Source of the DNA: Astrocystis sublimbata
Lineage: Eukaryota; Ascomycota; Sordariomycetes; Xylariales; Xylariaceae
Assembly (NCBI GenBank): GCA_022453515.1
Contig: JAJNNY010000034.1
Span: 1-64,000 of the forward strand
Direction of reading: 5' to 3'
DNA: 64,000 bases
Part shown: positions 24,221 to 35,982 of the stretch, one piece after another
Position numbering within the stretch: position 1 is the stretch's first letter
Layout: every line of letters starts with the position of its first letter
The notes under the pieces: model-generated
Databases searched by the model: none
Seen by the model: only the letters and a program-made list of their open reading frames with translations
Told to the model about the DNA's origin: nothing
Made by a program: the position numbers and the translations under genes

Positions 24221-24988
24221 TCAAACCCCCCTCAACAAATAAACCCAATGCCACACATCCGGATCCGTCGCCCTCGCCTTGGGCGTCGGTATCTTCCCCA
24301 GCACCTGCACACCAAACAACTCCTGCAGCCCATCAACCTCAAACCTCCTCGCCGAGAAACTTAGCGAGATCCAAACACCCCCCGGCGCCAGACACGACCT
24401 CACACACCGCGCCATGGCCAGAAGCGCCTCGTCGCCGCCGCAGGACACGGCGTCGACGGTGGATTTGTCGAGGACGAGGTCGGATTGCGGTGTGGATTCG
24501 CACTCGCACCTTTGAGTCCCGGTAGAGTTTCCGTCGGCTGGTTGTGAATCGGGGTTCTGGGGCTGTGGAATAGACTCGGCACACGAATTAGTGGCCGTGG
24601 AGAAAGAGGATGGTGAGAAGTTAGTGACGTCCGCGACGACGTATTTCATCCTCACATCATCCCTCCCAAAAACCCGTCTCTCGATGTCGCGCCCGCGCGC
24701 CAGCGCCAGCGGCTCGTAGTCGACGTTGGTGACGTCTAGGAAGCCTAGGGCGCGCAGGTGCGTGTGCAGGTCGCTGGTGCCGGAGCCGAGGTGGAGGATG
24801 CGCTTTGATTTTTGGGAGTCTGGACTTGGATCTGAATTTGGGGTTGGATTATGAGAGTCCAGCGTTGAAGCGAAGAGATACGGCTCGATGAACCCCATGA
24901 AGGTCTCCGACGAGGTGAGCCACTCGAAAGCCTCCTCGTGCGCGAAGCGGGCGTGCCAGTAGCTTTGCTTTTCGAAGTCTGTGGGCAT
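24221..24988 (-). CDS. SAM-dependent methyltransferase (METTL13/CSKMT-like)
   Basis: Single-exon gene of 255 residues with a class I Rossmann methyltransferase fold. Motif I reads ILHLGSGTSDL (about residues 63-73), the ribose-binding acidic end of strand 2 is VDYEP, and the motif after strand 4 is LVLDKSTVDAVSCGGDE, close to the DKGT-type motif of protein-lysine methyltransferases of the METTL13, CSKMT and EEF1AKNMT group. The N-terminus YWHARFAHEEAFEWL is also typical of that group, in which a YW..RF..E motif precedes the fold. A Ser/Asn/Gln-rich insert of about 40 residues (near 130-165) lies between strands 3 and 4. Protein-lysine methylation, for instance of a translation factor, is inferred from the family; the substrate is unknown. 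Confidence 0.8.
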   Translation of the reverse strand: MPTDFEKQSYWHARFAHEEAFEWLTSSETFMGFIEPYLFASTLDSHNPTPNSDPSPDSQKSKRILHLGSGTSDLHTHLRALGFLDVTNVDYEPLALARGRDIERRVFGRDDVRMKYVVADVTNFSPSSFSTATNSCAESIPQPQNPDSQPADGNSTGTQRCECESTPQSDLVLDKSTVDAVSCGGDEALLAMARCVRSCLAPGGVWISLSFSARRFEVDGLQELFGVQVLGKIPTPKARATDPDVWHWVYLLRGV

Positions 24989-26529
24989 TCTATCTTGCCT
25001 CTTTCTCTTCTTTGCTTGAATTTGCTTTTCCTTTTTACTCTCCAGTTCTTCGGTGCCTTGAAAAAAAGGGGAGCGACAGTGGTGGTTATCAAACGAGCTC
25101 CGTGTGCGCGACGTATGTTAACGACAACCTTGAAGGACGACGCTGAATGATTGGGTAGCACAATGCAATGTGTGTATGAAAAGGTAAAAAGTAGGTATTT
25201 ATGAGGTAGATTGCAAAAAAACTGCAAAAATCGAAATTGTATTTCGTGCTCGTGAACCGCGCCGGCGATGCCCAATTGCTGGAACTATCAACCCGGACGA
25301 GCGAGCCTCTGCGCGGAAGAGGGTTTTGCGACCGGCTAGTGAGAATTTTGGTGTTTACCCACTGACCCGACCCATCGACTATGTCATGCGGTGGGGCTCC
25401 CGTAAGATTCACCTCTGCTAAGGTACAGTATCATCTCACCTCATCTCATTTGCCTATATATCTCTTACATCAATCAGTCATACAGATAAATCGAATAGTA
25501 GCAGTTGTGTATGTAGGTACTATGCGCCCGCTGCCTTCTCTCTCAAATTGTGTTGAACAAGTGTTAGTATTGCGATTGTTTGCCGAGCGCATGGTGACCA
25601 AGAGCATTTTTCAGCGTCGTTTGCTACGGCACCGCAACCATTGTCGTTGTCTAAAGAACCGAATCATTCGAGCCGCAAAGGCAATATCCATAAAGCATTT
25701 AAGGATAACGCTGCCATTTTGAGACCCGATTCTAGTTTTTAGCTCTGAGGATACGGCTTGGGGTTCAGTACAAATTTCAGTTACACCTGCCTCACATACC
25801 AAAACCTCGCTCTCAACTTATGAGGATCATAAGCCTTAGCATTCCAACCTTAGCATGGCCGTATGTCTCGATATCATCGTTCTCGACGTGTTTGGTGAGT
25901 GTTCTTCATGTATCATTGTACAGTAGGACAATTACCTGTTAGTTTCAAGCATGAGTTCAAAATCTTTTTTGGATATTATATTTCGAAAAGTCTAGCCTCC
26001 AACATATCTTGACTCGAAACTGTTTCTCTAGCTTTTGGGTATCACAAATCCCGTTTGCGTGGGGCTGAGTGGGTAGCCACACATGGCCGTTGAGGACTTT
26101 GTCCTCTTGAGACTCCTATCCGTCGCGAACAGAAATGACATCAAGCGGTCGGTGCTGCTGTTGTGCGATAACCTCTTGTCTTCCGCCATGCGTCACCAAG
26201 TCTTGTGAGATTATAATCAGATGGACTCCACGGTTCTCGCGCGATAGCGAGTCTTGGTAATGGATATTTCCGGTATTCTTGTCGTTCATCATCACGACAA
26301 CGGTAGCGATTTGCATCGTGCTCGCAGCAGGATGTCTCACAACTATACCGATACAGGCCTGCGTACCAGACAATTTCGTCCTGAGATTGTGAGCTACAGC
26401 AGCAGTGGCGCACTTGGTTGCATCCCATGCGTGCATTATGCCATAGCTTTCTAATATAGCGTTTAAAATCTGCAACATGCATTAGCACTACCACTCTCAA
26501 GTCAAAGGATATTCAGAAATATTCTTGGC
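24989..26529. other. intergenic region
   Basis: Contains the promoter of the methyltransferase and the 3' flank of the AP-2 mu gene. A 120-codon minus-strand frame at 26116-26478 starts only 52 bases past the AP-2 mu stop and has no recognisable motif; I do not call it a gene. No RNA gene seen. Confidence 0.45.
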
Positions 26530-27913
26530 TTACCGTATCTCATATGAACCTGCTCTCGTCATATACCTCACCCATTTCACGCTCGCGTAGTTGCTCTTCT
26601 CAAACACTTTGAGATACCTTACTAGCAGCCCCGAACTTGTAAACATCAAAAGACTGAAACTCAAGCTGAGAGGCGGCCTCGACCAGGCTTTCTGGTTCGT
26701 CATGCTTGTCAGATCTGCCTCGGCACTCAAGACGAACTCGCTCTGGCCCGTGAATCGCCCGATCTTCCAGACGATGTGGTTCTCACTGGGCTCGTATTTT
26801 GCCTTTCCTTGGGTACACCGCTCGGTGATGCGAGCCGTGTTGAGGGGCGTGGGGATTCGGACGACGACGTTGGTGGCGAAGAGCTTGCTGCCGAAGTTGG
26901 CTTTCAGACCAATGCTGTACTCGACTTTGGTCTTGCCGACCTCGTTAACGATGGCGTGCACCTTGAAGGGCAGGTTCACATTTTCCGTGGCGCGGTAGCG
27001 CATGAGCTCGAACTCGCCGTCGGGAGGCACGAAGGAAATGATACGGTCCGAGTCGAATTTTCCCAGCTTGACGCACTGGTGGAACTGGCAGTCCTCGAGG
27101 GTGACGCTTCCGGCCGCTGCCTTGGTGGCCTTAGAGCCCAACCTGTTACCGCTGGGCAGGGACTGCAGGCCGTCCTGGTCGAGGAGGAGGCGGTCGTTGA
27201 GGCCGAACTTGCACTCGGGGGTGCCGGAGAGGTAGGCGCGCATAATGATCTGGCCGTTGACGTCGGCGCGCAGGACGGCGCCGGTGGCGGACATGAGCAG
27301 GTTTACGTCCTCGATAACATCAACGAAAGCCTCGTTCTTGCGATACTTGACGTCGGCTTTCCTCCATGACAGTGCGCCGGTGGCCTGCATGGTGATCTTG
27401 GCGGAGTCTTCGGGGGCGCGCTCGGACTTGACGCCTTCGGTGGTGATGTACATCTTCAGGGTGTCGGTCTCGGTGTTCTGGGGGTAGCCGAAGTCGATGA
27501 TCTCTGGAGCAGCACAACATCAAAGTCAGTACAAGATGGCAGCGGCCTTGGAGATAACGGACGACATAGACCATACCGTCGAGCAGCTCGTAGACTAGTA
27601 CGAAGTTGTTCTTGACGGCCTCCTCGTCGAACTTGGCGAAGTAGCCCCGCCCCAACTGAATGAGGCGGTACAAGAATTCGAAGACGAGAGCGGCATTGGC
27701 GTTGCTCTTGGTGATGGCGACGAGGTAGATGTTCTCGTGCTTGACATGGCTGAAGGTGGTGCTGCCGAGGGTCAGGATGGGCGAGCGGACTTGTGGGTTC
27801 GAGATGACCTGGATGCGGAAGACATCGGCGAGGCGCGGGCGACAGTCGTTGCGGAAGGCGCGGAAGATGAGGTTCTCGCCCTTCTGGTTGAAGATGAGGA
27901 TGCCTGACAACAT
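26530..27913 (-). CDS. AP-2 clathrin adaptor complex, medium (mu) subunit
   Basis: Cargo-binding mu subunit of the plasma-membrane AP-2 adaptor, used in endocytosis. Exon 1 is 27913-27577 and exon 2 is 27503-26530, split by a 73-base intron (27504-27576, GTATGG donor). The join restores LLDEIIDFGYPQN, a signature of AP-2 mu, and gives 436 residues, almost exactly the length of animal AP2M1. The N-terminal longin-like domain (1-140) starts MLSGILIFNQKGE and includes TTFSHVKHENIYLVAITK and VFEFLY. The mu-homology domain (about 170-436) contains WRKADVKYRKNEAFVDVIE, with DVIE typical of tyrosine-signal-binding mu chains, and ends YMTRAGSYEIR. AP-1 and AP-3 mu chains differ in the start and the DFGYPQ region, so AP-2 is favoured. 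A GGAAAAC repeat lies just upstream. Confidence 0.93.
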
Positions 27914-28839
27914 GATGACAACTTTCTAGTAAGTGCTGCGCGAGCCGTGTATGAAGTAGGAAACGGAAAACGGAAAACGGAAAACTAGAGTCCGATAGGC
28001 CAGCTAGCGGATCAGTTGGTTAGTACGTTGTCGGTTGTGAGGTCCCGAGTGGTCGGGATTGAAGCCATCGCTGTGCTTCTGGAAGGCCGAGGACAAAAGG
28101 TGCGAGGTTGCATCACCGCAAGTTGCATTTGGCGATCCGCATCATCCCTGTCGCGACAGCTACCAATCAACTGGGGGGCACAGGCAGGCGAGGTGCCAAT
28201 TTAGTTGTTAGGCAAGGGGTCTAGGAAGGTGACTTTAGCGGTTCGGAGCCCCTCCAGCCCCTCGCCCCTCACAGGTGGGCTCGGGCGGGCTAGGTCACCA
28301 ATAACCCCCTAAATCTTGGCGGCTGTTACCCTGAGACCGTCTCCCCAGTCACGTTTCGTTGAATCTGAGGTTGATGAAATCCGTCCAAATTACACTCATC
28401 AACACTCCGTTAATATCGAAATGATCGATTGAATCGGATGACAGAGTAATGACCCAATGACAAGAAATAGGTATTCCCATAATTAAATGGTTTAAGTAAG
28501 CAACTCAATGATAGAAACTGTTTTCAAACTTGAAAGCATAGTCCTTCCGGCGTATTGAGTTGCGCCTCTACCGTTAGCTGCGAGAAAGTTGCATTGCCTG
28601 CAGATAACAGAGAAATGATGTATCAAACCAACAGACCATACGAAAAATACACAGCATGCCGGTGTAAAGTTGCGCAACACCTAACACTGCATTATAAGTC
28701 ATAGCAAATTCATTTGAGACGCTTTTCGTCCTCTATCTAATCTTCTCAACTTTTGCTGTAATTCGAAGTACTATCCCAACCTTTAAACTACACATAAGGT
28801 TATTACTATATATCACTGACATATATCAAGTACTTCGCA
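27914..28839. other. divergent promoter region between AP-2 mu and the thioesterase
   Basis: Head-to-head intergenic space of about 0.9 kb. It holds a GGAAAAC tandem repeat near the AP-2 mu start and no supported gene. A stretch near 28005-28080 looks loosely like a tRNA D-arm but does not fold into a complete tRNA. Confidence 0.5.
27959..27985. repeat. GGAAAAC short tandem repeat
   Basis: Three perfect GGAAAAC copies preceded by one GGAAAC, 46-72 bases upstream of the AP-2 mu start codon and so probably in its 5' leader. Confidence 0.9.
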
Positions 28840-30044
28840 ATGACCCAAAAGGCGCCCGTCGAAGCTCTCCTTGCGGTAATTCCCGCCCCTGATTTCGGCG
28901 CAGACACTTATGTAAACGTTGAGTATGTTAGTCCCAAGAATAATCCTCACGGCTTCGAATGGCTTCGCCGTCTCTGACACGCTTCATCTAATCAACAGAC
29001 CATTGCCGTTCCAGCAGGGCGTTCCATTCGCTTCCGGTGCCAGCCTCAGTAAGCAATCCCAAGCGGTTATTTCCCTCCTTGCTAGGAGAATCTATAGATC
29101 CATAGCGGATGTGATAGCTTCATCTCAGTCCCAAGACACTATCAAATTCGGGCAGAGCTGAATCTCCACTCGTGTTAGTGGGACAGTCTGCCATGGCTGC
29201 CGCCGCAACCGTGCCAGATGCCTTCCAAATTTACTCAATGCAATCGGCCTTCCTCCGCGCCGTCAACGGCGCAGATAAAGTCTACTACCACGTCGAGCGC
29301 ACCTCGAACGGGCAGACATTCTGCTCCCGTACCGTGCGCGCCACGCAAGGCGACAGCGACAGCGATGCATGCGCATACCAAACGACCGTGTGTTTCCAGA
29401 GAAACGACAAACTGCCAGACAGAAACGTTCTCGATTACCACGTTCCCATGCCCCATGTCGGCGGGCTTCAGCCAGAGGGGATATCTAAGGAAAAACTGCA
29501 AGAGGGCATGGATGCTAACATATCACGCTCGGTACCTCTTTTGCACATCAGTGCCAAGGATGAGCCGTTTGAGTGGCGGCCCTTCGACAGCCCGCGAGGC
29601 GTCGACCCAACTGAGTTCTGGGAGCGCAGTTTCGTGCGCTCGCCCGTGTTTCTCTCGGCGCGGCCGCATTTGCATCAGGCGGCGTTGGCTTGGTTGTCGG
29701 ATACATATACGTTGGGGACGGCTTTGAATGCCAACCCTGATAAGGTAGGGAAACAGCTGCGTAACGTCGCGAGTAAGTCATGTTCTGTTATAGAAAGTCT
29801 TTACAGGATGTGACAACTCATTGATAATTTGTTCTCAGTGGGAGCGACTCTGACGAACAACGTCTCATTCCATGAGCCGATGACGAAAGTCGACGACTGG
29901 ATGCTAGGTGAACGGGCGACATCATGGGGAGCCAACGGGAGAGCAGTCATCACCCAGCGCTTCTGGGACGTCAAGAGTGGTCGCCTCGTTATGTCTGGCA
30001 CGCAAGAGATCGTTGTTCGTTTACGAGATGACGCTAAGCTATGA
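28840..30044 (+). CDS. acyl-CoA thioesterase II-like protein (double hotdog fold)
   Basis: Hydrolyses acyl-CoA esters to free acid and CoA; TesB/ACOT8-type enzymes usually act in peroxisomes or alongside polyketide and fatty-acid pathways. Four exons (28840-28922, 28999-29048, 29179-29772, 29839-30044) join to 310 residues. The small second exon is supported by frame and by the restored stretch FASGASLMGQSAMAAAATVP, which matches the family's GG..Q.L.AA..TVP helix. It is followed by IYSMQSAFLRA and YYHVERTSNGQTFCSRTVRATQ, the family block around Val-Glu-R..G..F..R.V. The C-terminal hotdog includes NNVSFHEP and ends FWDVKSGRLVMSGTQE. No clear C-terminal peroxisomal SKL signal (ends AKL, a weak variant that might serve as PTS1). 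The P450 gene faces it tail to tail about 100 bases away. Confidence 0.85.
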
Positions 30045-30144
30045 TCGCACAATGCAATATCTGTAATCACTCATGAAACCAGGAGCAGTGGTCACCAGAC
30101 GTGTCTTCTTTCCAAGCTCACAAAACGAAAAGAAAGTCCTCATC

Positions 30145-31926
30145 TCAACTTCTAAGTTCCTCGCAATAGCCGTCACGTGGCCGAAACACAAGTCCAGGGC
30201 CATCGTGACTCGCAGCGAACAAATCATAGATCGGAAACTCCCCCGCACTATATACCAAGCCCGATAACCCATCGCTGTCTCCCTTGCTCCGTGCCGCCTC
30301 AAAATCGAAATACCATAGTGTCTTAGCAAGAACGAGGCTCATCTCAAGATACGCCATAGCCTTACCCGCGCACCCACGCTGCCCGACTGAAAACGGAACA
30401 AAGGCATCATGATTCGCGAGGCCCGTCTCTTTCCCCTCTAGCCAGCGATCTGGAAAGAATCTAAATGGCTCCGGGAAGTATGTTTTGTTATGGCGCAGGC
30501 TGTAGATATTCACACCAATCTGTGTCCCGGGAGGTATAACGTGTCCATCTATTATGAGCGGCTGCTCGCTTCGCTCAGAGGGTGCTGCTTCCCTCCATAG
30601 CGTGGTAGGCACCGGGGGCGACATGCGCAGAGACTCGTCGATGCATGCACGGAGATACCGGCACCCGCTGAGACGGCTTCCGGTGCGGATCTCGGCTCCT
30701 GAGCTGAACGTAGACCGGATCTCTTCGGCTAGTTTCTTGTAGCATTCTTCATTTCGCGACAGGTAGAAGAAGGTCGCCGCGAGGGCGGTCGCGATCGTCT
30801 CGCCACCTACATAGAGTAATTAGATGCTGGAATACTTGTCACTAGACCTTGCACTAGGAAGGGAGCACAAACCTGCAACGAAAAAGAACACCGCCTCAGT
30901 CCAGAGCTGCCCCTGTCTCAAGTTGCGCACATCCATGTCCGAAGTGCTGTGGAAGACAGAAAGCAAATCATGTCTCGCGTCGACCGGCTCTGCGAGTCGA
31001 GTCGTGATCATCGTCGAGATCATGCCCATGAGTTTCCCCCGCAAGCTATTGGGGAGAAGGTTCATGATACCAACAATTGGTAGCTGAATGAACCGTGCAT
31101 ACTGCAAACAAGCATTGACGCGGTAGTTGCCGAGTGTGATGGCGCGGGTCAGATATCTATGTCTATCGTCTCGCTGGAGATTGAGGTCGTAGCCGAAGCC
31201 GAGGAGCCCGGCGATCTCGAGCCCGAGGTGGCGACAGGTGGGTGTCATGTTCACAGGCTCAGAGCTAGACTTCAGGAGCTGCTTCAGGAACATGTTGATG
31301 CGATCGCTCATGGTCGGTTCGAATTGCCTCATCGATTGGTCGGAGAGAAGTTGGCTGATGAGTCTCCTCTTCGGCCGATGTTCGCTCTTTTCAGTCGTTG
31401 TGAAGATATTGCTTTGATCTGGCTGTGCTGCAGAATACACATAAGACTTGATAATTCTATCATTTTGATAGATATCTGAGATTCTCATGTTCAGCATATG
31501 TTCACGAGCTTGCCGCTATGGAGAGTATCTTTGACCTACCCTGAAACGCTCTAGCTGTGTTAAAGACTAATCGATTTGGAGCCAGTCTGACCACCGGTCC
31601 TGGAGGGATGTTAATAGAGCGGCGTTATATAAAATCCAATAGAAGCCCCCATACCATACTTCAAGTGAGCCTTGTATGTCTCGAGGTGAAGACGCCGTCT
31701 TAGAGAAAATACCCCAACGTAAAGCCCTGACAGCTTCGCAGGTAATGGCCCTGGATAATGTCGTAGCGGGTGCAATAAAAGGCGATAGCTTAGAACGAGA
31801 CACTACAATCGGCAGGTGAGATAATAGCGCCAGCAAATGCTTATTCTCAGGATGAAGATCAAAACTCACAATCCAAATAGCGACTCCTGAAGCAAGGTAG
31901 AAAATCAAGAGACCGAACGCCGCCAT
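30145..31926 (-). CDS. cytochrome P450 monooxygenase
   Basis: Five exons on the minus strand (31926-31870, 31802-31655, 31599-31540, 31475-30873, 30806-30145) join in frame to 509 residues; introns are 55-67 bases. The first exon encodes only the 19-residue start of the membrane anchor. Exon 2 carries the hinge LLLHPLRHYPGPLPAKLSG. Further landmarks are GPVVRLAPNRLVF, the I-helix AGGETIAT (created across the last intron), the K-helix ESLR, PERF-like FFPDRW, and the haem loop FSVGQRGCAGK with ligand Cys near 434. All key residues are present, so the enzyme looks intact. It converges with the acyl-CoA thioesterase gene (gap 100 bases) and shares a promoter region with the propeller gene starting at 32908, suggesting a common pathway. 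Substrate unknown. Confidence 0.9.
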
Positions 31927-32907
31927 CGTAGCTCAGTTGAATTATGTCGTAGGCATTGACTGAGATAGTTCTACTAATAAGTATCTGTGGTAGTTAGAGG
32001 CAGGATATAGTTATGGATATTGAGAACATGAGCCGAGTAAATATGGTATTATGCATAGAGGAGGACCATGTTGTATTGTTGCAGTCATAAGTGTAATACC
32101 ACATCGAAACAGACTATCACTATCCCCATAGACATCATAGATAATTAGATATATTCATGGCAGCGCTGGTATTGTTGGGTATCAGTCACTTCAGGACTTA
32201 TGTAAAATCAGTTGGCTGCAGCCAACTTCCAACAGCAACCTTGAAAGCCACCAATCAGACAATGCCAAGCAAAAGTTCCGGGACGTCATTGGCGCAATGG
32301 TTGCATTCATTGTTAGGACTATATGCATATTCACGCGGGGTGGGAATGACACCTGACTCCTGAACACTTTAACCAACAATCAACAGCAGTGCAGATATCT
32401 AAAACTCTATTTTCATCCGGTTATTTGGCAATTATGAATACGGCTGATACAGAAATAGATTGCTGCATGCGCGCGTAGGTATTTGGATGAGTAACATGGC
32501 AAGACAAACAGGCCCGATAGATCCTCAATAGATTCCGATGGCCATGTGCACTGACCATGCGGACTTTATAATTGCCCGCATCGAGCGTAACCAGTAAGTT
32601 TCTCACACAAGAACGTAGTACAAAGAAGCGAGGGCTGTGCTATAAAGCTGGAAAAGTATTCGTTCTCTCATCTCATAAAAGCGGGTATACAGCCATTTAC
32701 CTACCTAACAGTAAGGAAGGCCTTTATTACCTTCCAGGCCAATGGCATCTGTTGAGGTCAGGTCGCCTAAGTATAATTATTACCTACCTTGAGGGAAGCG
32801 ATAGCCCAGACAGGAACAACTCCAGCTATCTATGTCACTTCTTGTCTCGTCGATTCCGTTATCAATCGCCTCACGAAGCTGTTCTCTCAGCTTGACCTAC
32901 CTTGACA
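31927..32907. other. divergent promoter region between P450 and propeller gene
   Basis: AT-rich spacer of about 1 kb between two divergently transcribed genes. It is a natural place for shared regulation, but no palindromic zinc-cluster site stands out to the eye. No gene seen. Confidence 0.5.
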
Positions 32908-33849
32908 ATGGCATCAACCGCCATTCACCAGATCTACAACTTTCCAACTGAGTTTGTCGAAAATGTGTCGGTCCTTCCTAACGGTCACCTCCTTCTTAGT
33001 ACTATAAAGTCTAAAGGCCTATTGTACACAATCGACCCGACAGTGTCTAGCCCCCAGCCACAACAGGCCGTCCAATTTGACGATTCTGTTACAGCTGTTA
33101 CAGGTCTAGTGCCTCTGGAGAATGGCTTGTTCGCAGTGGGCGGTGGTTTGCACACATCATTCGCCTTTGAGAAAGGCAGTGTTCACGTGTACATTGTCTC
33201 GCTTGAGTCCGGGCGCGTGGTTAGCAAGATTTCTGTTCCAGACACTGCCACGATCAACGGCATGGCTTCGCTGCCCGGTGCTCCGCACATTATACTGGGC
33301 GCTGATTCAATCGAGGGGCGTATATTCTCTATTGACACGCATACGGGAAACGTCACGGTTGCGCTCAAACATGATGCTCTGGGTCCAGGACCAGTAACTC
33401 CAGGTCAACCACAAATCGGAATCAACGGCCTGCGCGTCCGTGATAACCATGCCTACTTTACCAACTCCAACCAAAGGACCTTTGGTCGCATTCGGATCGA
33501 TAGGGCCGGGGGGATTACGGGTGATATTGAAATCCTGGCTCGAAGCCTCGGTGAGGATCAGCTCTATGACGATTTCACATTTGACCGGCAAGGTAACGCC
33601 TACATTGCGGTGCACCCTTCATCAGTCGTCAAAGTAACGCCGAAAGGTGTTCAAACCACCATCGCCGGTTGCGAAATTGAGAACAGTCCAGCATTCAATC
33701 AACCAACATCAGCCGCTTTAGGGAATGATGGCACGTCGATCTATGTTGTGACCGGTGGCTTGTTCTATGCCAATCCGAAACAAGGAGGTCAGGTCATCAG
33801 GATTGCTCACGAAGGGCATGGCCACGGCGGGATTTCAGAGGCCCCATAG
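32908..33849 (+). CDS. SMP-30/gluconolactonase-like six-bladed beta-propeller protein
   Basis: Intronless gene of 313 residues without signal peptide. Repeating strand motifs are typical of a six-bladed propeller: NVSVLPNGHLLLST, TGLVPLENGLFAVGG, NGMASLPGAPHIILGADS, INGLRVRDNHAYFTNSNQ, DDFTFDRQGNAYIAVH and QPTSAALGNDGTSIYVVTGG. Such proteins often sit in fungal biosynthetic clusters; some relatives act as lactonases, and some propellers of this kind (the EupF/AsR5 group) have been described as hetero-Diels-Alderases in tropolone meroterpenoid pathways. Membership of either group is not shown here. The start is the ATG at 32908. It is transcribed away from the P450 and may belong with it and the thioesterase in one small pathway. 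Confidence 0.75.
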   Translation: MASTAIHQIYNFPTEFVENVSVLPNGHLLLSTIKSKGLLYTIDPTVSSPQPQQAVQFDDSVTAVTGLVPLENGLFAVGGGLHTSFAFEKGSVHVYIVSLESGRVVSKISVPDTATINGMASLPGAPHIILGADSIEGRIFSIDTHTGNVTVALKHDALGPGPVTPGQPQIGINGLRVRDNHAYFTNSNQRTFGRIRIDRAGGITGDIEILARSLGEDQLYDDFTFDRQGNAYIAVHPSSVVKVTPKGVQTTIAGCEIENSPAFNQPTSAALGNDGTSIYVVTGGLFYANPKQGGQVIRIAHEGHGHGGISEAP

Positions 33850-35502
33850 TGGAATATCTCGCATTATCACATAGAGCACCAAGTCCGGGAATGGCTTTGT
33901 CCGAGACACCAGCCTGTCAAATTCTTAGCCCGGGAGCCTCGGGGGATTGTTATTCAGTAACCCCTAAAGATAACAAAGAACATACAATGATATTCTATAA
34001 TAAAATCGGAAATCTTACGTTAAACAAGATCACTTAGGTTACGTAGGTGTATGATTAGTATTCAAGCATGTGCACTTGGCACGTTCTAAGGCTACAAAGG
34101 ACCTTTTTCCACCGCTAGCTGATGACTTGTTCGACTTGATCAAACTATCTTATTCTTATCGAAACAACAATATCCTGATCGGAGCGAATTGAATGAGGGA
34201 TTTTTCCAATATAGGGAAGGCTGATGATTGACACCGCCTTACAAGGAGACACATAACCTTGTATGAAAGTACGGTGAGTCAATACACACACGCCGACACT
34301 TGTGTGGACAAGACTGCACGATTTGTTCTAAGTGAAGATGGTGACAACCACATGTCGGGTACTTTTTCGTAGGTTGTGACTTGAGACTTCAATGTACCAA
34401 AGTCGGACAAGTGAGGGATGATGTACCCCACCGAAATGTAACATGCATCTTACTAACATGCAGAAAACAGCGCTTAGGGTAATAGTTCCAATTAAACCCA
34501 TATTCAATAGTAGAGCGGTGTCTATTTCAATGATACGCCGTATATGTAGGGTTTCATTAATATTATGCCCAAAGGTGCAACTAGCCCGAAGATGCGAGCG
34601 ATGGAAGGCTGGTGTAACTCGAAGATGGACATAACTCGGAGATGCGAGTGCAGGCTGATTCTTCCCCGTAATTAATCACCAATTAAATCCACAACATGCA
34701 TATAAGCTTTTAGGATCTTGACTTTGACTATGCTAATTTGGTCCATTATTATGTAAGAATTAACGACGCAGGTTGTATCTTCAGTAATTTCAGCATCGAC
34801 AAGGCCGAGATTCTAAACCGAACATTATTCTTGGTTATGACCAACTTGATATCTGATAAACTCTCAACAATCAGAGATGCCACGATGTAAGGCTATCGAA
34901 AATGAACAAACAGCTTGATCTAGAGTGCTTAAATCACATCCTACTTTCATATGCTTGTTGCCCTTGACAGAAAAACTGGAAAGTATACATTGCATTTGTG
35001 GCTGGTTTGCATGCTATAGCTCGTTCCACGAAGACCCTTTTGGAATTCCCGAGTATCGACAAGAGATTCAAGCTACTAGACTGAGGGATACGGGGAAACC
35101 TGAAGGACACAAAAGGACGAGGGAGCTAGCCGCAGCACTTCTTTCAGTGTCATGGCATCGTCGCTTCCCGCGAGGTCACGTCAACAGACGCCACATAGCG
35201 GAGTCTAGAACTTCCAAATATCGAATACGGTTATGCTAACCCAAATCAGATCGTCAGCCAGTATCCATGGCTTCAAGTTGACCAGCATATTGCCGGTTTG
35301 TTTGTGTCATAGATCTGCATGTTCGAAAAGGAAAAAGGAGGCTTATGTGAGGTTGAGACGACAATGGCTCATGTTCATCCAAGACGAATTTTCTATAAAT
35401 GTGCCTTTTTCCCCTTCGCTGATAGAAAAATATTTTGAGCAGCAACCTCAGCAAGCAATCTCAGCAAACCATCACACATACTTTCTCCAAACAAAGTTCA
35501 AA
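33850..35502. other. AT-rich intergenic region
   Basis: About 1.65 kb without a supported gene; it is AT-rich from 34.0 to 35.0 kb, with only short open frames. It ends in the promoter of the small secreted protein gene. Confidence 0.5.
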
Positions 35503-35982
35503 ATGCAAATCTCGAGCATCCTTACTTTCGCCGTCCTGGCACTAGGGTACAGTGACCTCTCACTACGAGAAAGTCAAGGTCAAGGGCTAACGAATGGGAC
35601 ATGTAGCGTTGCTGCCAGAAAGCACAAGTACTGCAACTGCCACGTCAATGGCAAGCTTGATGTTCCTCTTTCGCACAAGACTTGCTCCGAATGGGGCAAA
35701 TTCTCCCCACATACTGAGTGGAGTGAGTGTGCAGCCTGGAAATTCCGCCCTTCTACCTCTTGAACTATGTCTTCTAACGATTTATCTTCTACGTAGAAAG
35801 TGACAGAGGCTCGGTAAGCCAACCATGTCCCTCGGCGCTGATATCATCGCAACTGACTGAAATTCTAGTGCCACGACTACCACAAGGGTGGCGGTATCGA
35901 CGGAGCCCGATGGCAGGCCCTGTGCAAGACCGAGCACGGCGGTGACACCAGCGCTGTTCGCGGAAACTGTTTCAAGCATTAA
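35503..35982 (+). CDS. small secreted cysteine-rich protein, effector candidate
   Basis: Four exons (35503-35546, 35607-35722, 35797-35813, 35869-35982) give a 96-residue precursor. The introns are 60, 74 and 55 bases; the first has a CTAAC branch point and the others have CTAAC- or CTGAC-like sites. Exon 3 is only 17 bases. The precursor begins with a hydrophobic secretion signal of about 18 residues (MQISSILTFAVLALG...), cleaved probably before RKHKYCNC. The mature part of about 78 residues has six Cys, enough for three disulfides, and is rich in His, Lys and Gly (CHDYHKGGG near the middle). I recognise no named family. The next gene downstream on the same strand is a secreted cellulase. 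A role outside the cell, in competition or host contact, is inferred from size, signal and cysteines only. Confidence 0.7.

Noticed and set aside
26116..26478. 120-codon frame just downstream of AP-2 mu on the same strand
   Set aside because: AP-2 mu already has its conserved end; the frame has no motif and would start 52 bases after the stop.
28005..28080. tRNA-like D-arm text (ATCAGTTGGTTAGTACG)
   Set aside because: No matching acceptor stem and no GTTCGAATC-type T loop at the right distance, so no tRNA can be folded.
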